From Denticeps clupeoides (lineage: Eukaryota > Chordata > Actinopteri > Clupeiformes > Denticipitidae), in assembly GCF_900700375.1 (NCBI RefSeq), contig NC_041709.1:23477515-23541514 (forward strand): a stretch of DNA of 64,000 nucleotides, in the 5' to 3' direction. Each line of letters starts with the position of its first letter. Position 1 is the stretch's first letter. The notes beneath the pieces were generated by a model, which ran no database searches, was not told the DNA's origin, and worked only from the letters and a program-made list of their open reading frames with translations. The position numbers were made by a program, and so were the translations under genes. This document shows, piece after piece, positions 57,901 to 64,000 of the stretch.

Positions 57901-60900
57901 TTTCAGCGATATTTTGCTGTCTAGTTTGTGATCATTCTTTACCACATTAAACTGTTGATGGCATTAGACATGAAATAATAATAATACATGTTTCTTTTGC
58001 AGGCCCAAAGATGCGGTGCGAGCGATTAAGAAGAGGATTGTGGGGAATAAGAACTTCCGCGAGGTCATGCTGGCCCTCACGGTAGGGCTGCGTTGCCAGA
58101 TTTAGACTATAGAATATAAAGCTGCTCTTGGCGCACACGCTGTTTTCGTGGTGAAGCCCTGTGGTCTCCAGACTCCCGGCTCCGTTTCAGGTCCTGGAGA
58201 CGTGTGTGAAAAACTGCGGCCATCGCTTCCACACGCACGTCTGCAGCAAGGAGTTTGTGCAAGACGTCCTTGTCCGGGCCATCCTGCCCAAAAACAACCC
58301 GCCCATGGTGCTGCAAGAACGCGTGCTGAGCATCATACAGGTCAGCGCCCCTTCACCACTGTTGGTATTACAGGCAACGCGGCCTGCCAACACGTTAATC
58401 ACTGCGATTCGTTCAAAAAGCGTATCATATTCAAATAAATGAACAGCGTTAATTCAGCCACGTTTTATTTATAGGAGGAGCAACCAATCATTGTTTAAGC
58501 CGCAATAATCTCGACTGATTGCTCAACTTTGTGGAAAAATTGCATGAATGGATTTGATTGCAAGCAACAAGGCACGACCAACGCAATTTTTTTTATGAAT
58601 TCATCGCAATTGATTATTTGCATTAATTAGTTTTCATTTAAAAAATGTAATTAATTGACAGCTGTATGTTCAATAAAATATTAATATTGTATATATAATG
58701 ATGTATTTTTTGTATGTCAGCAAGACATACCAAGATTCTTCTATTACTGAAGCACTGGAGCATTGGAGCATTTCAGGAAATCTGTGCCATGAAACTGGCT
58801 TTTAAAGTGAAAGGAGCAGGTCAACCCATCAGCATTTCACGTTTTATCAGTACAAATCATTATAATTATAAATCATGACAGCAGACTAAACCGGTTTGTG
58901 TCAGCCTTGTGCTTGCCTTTGTTGTTTTTCCAGCATGTTCCACAAAGTGTCTAGTAAATTTGAGCCATGAAAATACTACTTAAGTCAAGTCAAGTCAAGT
59001 CAACTTTATTGTCAATTCTGCCACATGTACAGGACATGCAGAGAATTGAAATTACGTTACTCTCTGACCCATAAAAATAACATTAAATACAAAAACAGTA
59101 ACAGTAACGAATACAGAGTATAAATACAATTTAAAAAGAAAGGCACAATATACAATTTTAAAAACACCATGTACAAATAAGGGCACATGGTGGAGAGTGC
59201 AACATCAGGAGAGTGCAAAAACCAATAGTGCAACAGAGTTTTTAAGTTTAAAGTGACGAAGTGAAAGTGAGGTAGATGGCAGACCAGAGCTGCACAGAGT
59301 GACTGGTGCATGGTCAATTTGTGTGATTTAGAGTTCAGAAAGTTTGTGGAGCAGAAGAGGGGAGTGAGGGGAGTGGGGGCAGAGCCGGGAGGGAGTTGAG
59401 TTTCCTGACAGCCTGATGGGTGAAGCTGTCCTTCAGTCTGCTGGTCCTGGCCTGGAGACTCCGCAGTCTCCTCCCTGATGGCAGCAGGCTGAAGAAGGTT
59501 TGCATTGGGTGGGTGGGATCAGCTGCTATGCAGAGGGCTTTTTTTGTGAGACGTGTGCTGTAGATGTCTGGGAGGGAGGGGAGAGGGACACCGATGATTC
59601 TCTCAGCTGCTCTTACTATGCGTTGGAGAGTTTTTTGACAGGACGCATTGCAGGCTCCAAACCACACAGTGATGCAGCTGGACAGGATGCTCTCGATGGT
59701 TCCTCGGTAGAATGTGTGCATGATGGGGGCTGGTGCTCTTGCTCTTCTTAGTTTGCGGAGGAAGTAAAGACGCTGCTGTGCTTTCTTGGCCAGTGCAGTG
59801 GTGTTTTTTGTCCAGGAGAGATCCTCGGTAATGTGCACACCCAGGAACTTGGTGCTGCTCACTCTCTCCACAGATGCACCGTTGATGGTCAGAGGAGCAT
59901 GCTGAGTGTTTCCTCTCCTGAAGTCAACAACAATCTCTTTCGTCTTCTCCACATTCAGGGAGAGATTGTTGTCTCCGCACCACTTGGCCAGGCGGCTCAC
60001 CTCGCTTCTGTAGTTAGACTCATCCCTGTTATTAATGAGTCCCACCACAGTCGTGTCATCCGCAAACTTGATGAAGAGGTTGGAGCAGTGTGACGGAGTG
60101 CAGTCGTGGGTCAGCAGAGTGAAGAGAAGGGGGCTCAGCACACATCCCTGAGGAGCCCCCGTGTTAAGGACGATGGTGCTGGATGTGCTACTGCCAACCC
60201 GTACTGCTTGTGGTCTTCCTGTGAGGAAGTCCAACAGCCAGTTACACAGTGAGGTGTTGAGCCCCAGCTGGATCAGTTTTTGTGTGAGCTGTTGTGGGAT
60301 TATTGTGTTAAATGCTGAACTGAAGTCTATGAACAGCATTCGAACATATGAGTCTTTTTTGTCCAGATGTGTGAGTGTTGAGTGGAGTGCAGTTGAGATG
60401 GCATCATCGGTTGAGCGGTTGGGCCGATATGCAAACTGGAAGGGGTCCAGTGAGGGGGGGAGGGCAGACTTGATGTGCTTCATGACTAGCCGTTCAAAGC
60501 ACTTCATGAGGATGGGGGTAAGTGCAATTGGACGGTAGTCGTTAAAGCAGGAAGGAGATGACTTTTTTGGCACCGGAATGATTGTTGTGTCTTTGAAGCA
60601 GGTGGGGACGACAGCCTGGGAGAGTGAGATGTTAAAGATGTCTGTGAAGACATCAGTGAGTTCCACTGCACAGTCCCTCAGTACACGACCAGGAATGTTG
60701 TCAGGGCCCGGAGCTTTGCGAGCGTTGATCCTGCTGAGGGATCTCCTCACACTGTCCGGGGACAGAGTCAACACCTGGTCACCAGGAGGGGGTGTGGTCT
60801 TCTGTGCTGTGGTGCTGTTTTTCCCTTCAAAGCGAGCGAAAAAGGTGTTCAGCTCGTTCAGCAGGGAGATGGTGCTATCACAGGTCTGTGGAGGGGGCTT

Positions 60901-63492
60901 GTAATCCGTGATGGTTTGTATGCCCCGCCACAGGCTCCGTGTGTCTCTGCTGTCTTTGAAGCGACTAGATATTTCTCTGGAGTACTGTCTCTTTGCCTCT
61001 CTGATGCCACGGGAAAGGTTGGTCCTGGCTGTCTTCAGGCTCGCCTCGTCTCCAACTCTGTACTCATAGAGAACCATCATAGAGAACCATCATCATAGAA
61101 CCATTAATCATAGAGAACCATCACTGCAACCGTCCCTCATTGCAACGTCCCCTCTTCTGTCTTCTGCAGGCCTGGGCAGATGCCTTCCGTAACACCACAT
61201 CGCTGGCGGGCGTGGTCTGCGTGTACGAGGACCTGAGGAGGAGGGGACTGGAGTTCCCCATGACCGACCTGGACGCCATGTCACCTATACACACCCCCCA
61301 CAGAGTAAAGTGTTCGGCTCACTTTCCTCTGGACTTTGTTCTTTACACTCTCCAGTGCTAAATATAGCCCTGGATCTGTTTTTTTTTTCCTTTCCTGAGA
61401 AAATTCTTGTTTTATCATTCTGCTACTTGAGCTGCAATTTGGTGGGAAACTGCGTTCATGTTGTTTAAAGAGAGTTAGGAATGTGGCACTAGCGCACCCT
61501 GATCCTGTTGTTTCCTTGTTTGAATCTAGTGTAGAGAGGGAGGGAACTCACCCAGCTGATGAACAGTTGTGCAACAACATACTGAATTCCATGTCGTTAT
61601 GTGTATAACAGCATAGTAAAAAAAAAGCAGATTAAAATGCATAGTGAAAACAATCCAGTGACACAGTATGGAAAACCAGCCATTTTATTGTTGAAATGGG
61701 GCTTAGAAATGGTACTGCATCAAACCAGGACGTGTCTCTAGACTGATGACCGCTGACTTTCCTCCATGATCCATCAAGGTGCCTCACTCCCAGCCGGAGC
61801 CAATCAGTACAGAGCTCTGGATTAATCTCGTCCAATTAAAATACCTGGATTGGAACTCTCGCAATTTTTAACATACAACGTTATCAGCTGATCTCCTCTC
61901 TCTTTCTCACTCTCTCTCGTGGTCAGAGTGCTCCGGAAAATCAGACCTCATCTGAGCCACCAGCACCCCACCATCAACCCCAGACCCCACTGCCGCCACA
62001 GGCTGCTCCCACTTCGCCGACTGAGGGCCCTGTCACAATTACACCCACCCAGGTAGTGAACACGCCCACGACCGTCCACGTCCCCCGCTGAAAAACGCGT
62101 GTAGGATGGAGTCTAATATGTTCGGATTTCGAGTACCAATGTGTTTGTTTGATGGTTCTTTGTGTAACAGAGACAGAAGCTGCTGGCAGAAGTGGAGTTG
62201 GTGAGGGGTAACCTGACAGTAATGAGCGAGATGTTAAACCAGCTCACGCCTGGAGAATGTCCCGTTTCAGACAGAGAGCTGCTTCAGGTCTTTCTCTCTT
62301 TTTAAAAGAGATTTGTGCTGAAGCTCTGATGAGATGTGTGCTGCCTGTAAATTCCCTGTTATTGCCCTGAACTCTGACCTTTGGGTACAGTGTTGCCAGA
62401 CTGAGGGTTTTAGCTCAGTTTGGTAGATAATGTTTTTTTTATTCCACCTCCTGGTCGAAAGATCTAGCTGTGCTCTCTGAGTCAGATGGCTTTGTGTTAA
62501 AAACTCACCTTGTGTCAAGTCCTGTTCACTGCTTGTCATGTAAATGTGCAAAAACCACCAAAAGGATCCCAATTTGGCAACGCGGCATCGGCACTTGAAA
62601 TTTTGTGACAGAGCCTTGTTCCGGCTCCTTTGTAAAAACGATTGTGGATTTATGAAAGCATGAATTTGTTACAACGTTGTAAGGTTAGGCTGAGGAGCTG
62701 ACGCGCTCTCTTTTTCTGTGTGAACCAGTAGCAGTTGTACACCGTGTGTAAAAGCATGCAGCAGAGGGTGGTGGAGCTGGTCCCCAGTGTGAGCGATGAA
62801 GCCCTGGTTGGTGAGCTGCTGGTGTTGAATGATGACCTCAACAACACCTTCATCCGCTACGACAGGTACAGCATGGCGGTGCAGCATTACACAATGTACA
62901 TAATCTTCATTACACAATGTACATAATACATTGGCAGTAGACTGGGAGAATTTTGTAAAAGGTCTGTTCTTTGAAATAATTACAGACTTGGGCTGGCAAG
63001 AATATATTAACATATCATATATATTCATAAACATTTTTGCATGTATATATACAGACAGACACATGGCCAGTTCTGCATGGGTATAAAATATAGTCTTGGT
63101 TTTCTCATGTTCTTCTCCAGGTTTGAGAGGTTAAACAGCAAACAGACACCGTCAGCAGAGGTAAGATGTGTGCCCAGATTAGATTTCATAATTTCATGTC
63201 TGTTTCTCTATCGACTGATCCAGCTCTTTCCCACCCGGACAGACACCAGCGAGTATAAATCTTATAGACCTCAGTCCACTTACTCCAAGCCCCATAAGCC
63301 AATCAGCCACGGCTCCATCCAATCAGGCAACCCCTTCTGGTGAGATTCTTTTGAGTTTCTTATGAACATCTCGCAGTTTTCCTCCTGGGTGTGAAATGAG
63401 TTGATGTTGTCTCCCTCAGGTACGGCAGAAGATGCTGAGTTTGACATGTTCGCTCAAACCAGAGGCAGTTCTTTAGCGGAACAGAGAAAAGG
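54954..63492 (+). CDS. tom1: TOM1-type VHS/GAT trafficking adaptor (3' end outside window)
   Basis: TOM1 is an endosomal adaptor that links ubiquitinated cargo, Tollip, clathrin and myosin VI. Eleven coding exons are seen: 54954-55005, 56061-56145, 58003-58081, 58191-58340, 61170-61304, 61927-62052, 62171-62287, 62735-62865, 63121-63160, 63243-63339 and 63420-63492. Phases agree throughout. The start [17 protein letters not shown] and the VHS domain follow TOM1 ([20 protein letters not shown], then [27 protein letters not shown] and [17 protein letters not shown]). A Pro/Gln-rich linker comes next, then the GAT domain ([31 protein letters not shown]), the clathrin-box-like [11 protein letters not shown] and the [20 protein letters not shown] segment. 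The remaining exons lie beyond the window. TOM1L2 is close; the N-terminus and linkage to rbfox2 favour tom1. Confidence 0.93.
55006..56060 (+). other. tom1 intron 1
   Basis: No exon inside. It has a (GT/GA)-rich simple stretch at about 55503-55560 and otherwise unique-looking DNA; the first few hundred bases are GC-rich and may hold regulatory sites. Confidence 0.5.
56561..57879 (+). mobile_element. hAT-type transposon remnant with a BED-like finger
   Basis: The ends TAGGGCTGAAAC and the complement of GTTGCAGCCCTA are inverted. The flanks cgttcaat (56553-56560) and ctttcaat (57880-57887) match at seven of eight bases. Inside, a 90-residue frame at 56624-56896 contains [10 protein letters not shown] and [14 protein letters not shown], resembling the N-terminal BED-type zinc finger of hAT transposases. 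The catalytic part is missing. It sits in tom1 intron 2. Confidence 0.78.
58341..58975 (+). other. tom1 intron 4, part before the LINE
   Basis: The part at about 58370-58680 has TTAATCACTGCGATT and ATTAATTGACAGCTGT near its ends and looks like a short old DNA element of the kind common in fish, but the ends are too worn to define. The rest is plain intron. Confidence 0.35.
58976..61085 (-). mobile_element. L2-like LINE, 5'-truncated, long open RT frame
   Basis: On the minus strand an open frame of 581 codons (61080-59335) carries the reverse transcriptase core: [62 protein letters not shown] with the catalytic Asp pair, then KFLGVHI and the C-terminal region ending SAPQTF. The endonuclease half is missing. 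The 3'UTR runs down to a tail of TTGAC/AAGTC tandem repeats at 58981-59001. It is inserted antisense in tom1 intron 4 and its RT frame is undamaged, so it is young. The 5' joint (61075-61125) contains several repeats of AGAGAACCATCA. Confidence 0.9.
61305..61926 (+). other. tom1 intron 5
   Basis: No exon or defined element is seen; AT-rich intron DNA ending in a (CT)n tract before exon 6. Confidence 0.5.
62288..62734 (+). other. tom1 intron 7
   Basis: Plain intron DNA; no repeat or exon is recognised. Confidence 0.5.
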
Positions 63493-63612
63493 GTAAATGG
63501 ATGAACCACAACTTTAGTTTCCTTAAGTTCAGTATTTGTGGATTTCCGCATCCCTAAACCATTGATTTTACCTTCTGTCATTACATGCTCTTACGTACTG
63601 TATACTATTATA

Positions 63613-64000
63613 CACTCAAAGGTTTGGACACACCTACTCATTTTGGGGGGTTTTACATTATAGAACAAAACTGAAGTCACAGGATTATGAAATAAGACAC
63701 ATGAGGTTATGTAATAAACAAAAAAATTGCAAACAAGGCAAAAACATTTGCATCTCTCCAAATCAGGGAGCTTTTGCTGTGATGGCAGCATTTCACACTT
63801 TTCTCTACACCACCTTAAGTTAGACAACGGTGACGGATTCCAACAGTAATTCTTATCATTCACTCATGTTAATGAGCAGCTCATCAAGCGGCTTTTGATG
63901 ATGACAATAGTGAACAAAGCCGCCATGAAGGAAAAAGAGGCGACTCTGAAAAAACAGTCACCAAACATACTTCACTTTCTTCTGATACAACAAATACTAA
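63613..64000. mobile_element. Tc1/mariner-type element, left part
   Basis: After TA, the end CACTCAAAGGTTTGGACACA is a worn relative of the Tc1-type end at 17985. The sequence then runs to the window edge without a usable transposase frame; the other end is not in view. It lies in a tom1 intron. Confidence 0.6.

Overview
The window is nuclear DNA of a ray-finned (teleost) fish. All coding sequence is split into short exons with GT-AG introns. The proteins match vertebrate families, one of them in a fish-type form (osteocalcin with a long acidic Ser/Asp propeptide), and the spacers are full of fish-style L2-like LINEs, tRNA-derived SINEs, hAT and Tc1 elements and (TG)n runs. The species cannot be fixed from sequence alone.

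Layout. (1) 1-8480, plus strand: the 3' half of an rbfox2-type splicing-factor gene (seven coding exons, stop at 7189, long 3'UTR); the RRM exons lie upstream of the window. (2) 9280-38800, minus strand: seven tandem copies of a pde6h-type gene, the small inhibitory gamma subunit of (cone) photoreceptor cGMP phosphodiesterase. Each copy has a TATA box with an OTX/CRX-type TAATCC element just upstream, a non-coding first exon and three coding exons for 74 residues. Copies 1, 3, 4, 5, 6 and 7 encode the same protein; copy 2 differs at the C-terminus. Copies 3-7 lie in a young head-to-tail array of five units of about 3.5 kb. Every copy is followed by a duplicated piece of the rbfox2 3'UTR, so the first duplication broke inside that UTR. 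(3) 38800-42800: LINE/SINE-rich spacer. (4) 42830-47086, plus: erp27, a PDI-family ER protein with seven exons. (5) 47090-52800: repeat-rich spacer with two GC-rich, unexplained blocks. (6) 52812-54396, plus: an osteocalcin gene of the OC2 type. (7) 54954-end, plus: tom1, a VHS-GAT trafficking adaptor, eleven coding exons seen, running off the window.

The genes do not form one pathway. The arrangement is a synteny block: in human, RBFOX2 and TOM1 are on chromosome 22, while PDE6H, ERP27 and MGP lie together on 12p. The outstanding feature is the pde6h amplification: seven apparently functional copies with conserved promoters and evidence of exchange between copies, which suggests selection for dosage or concerted evolution.
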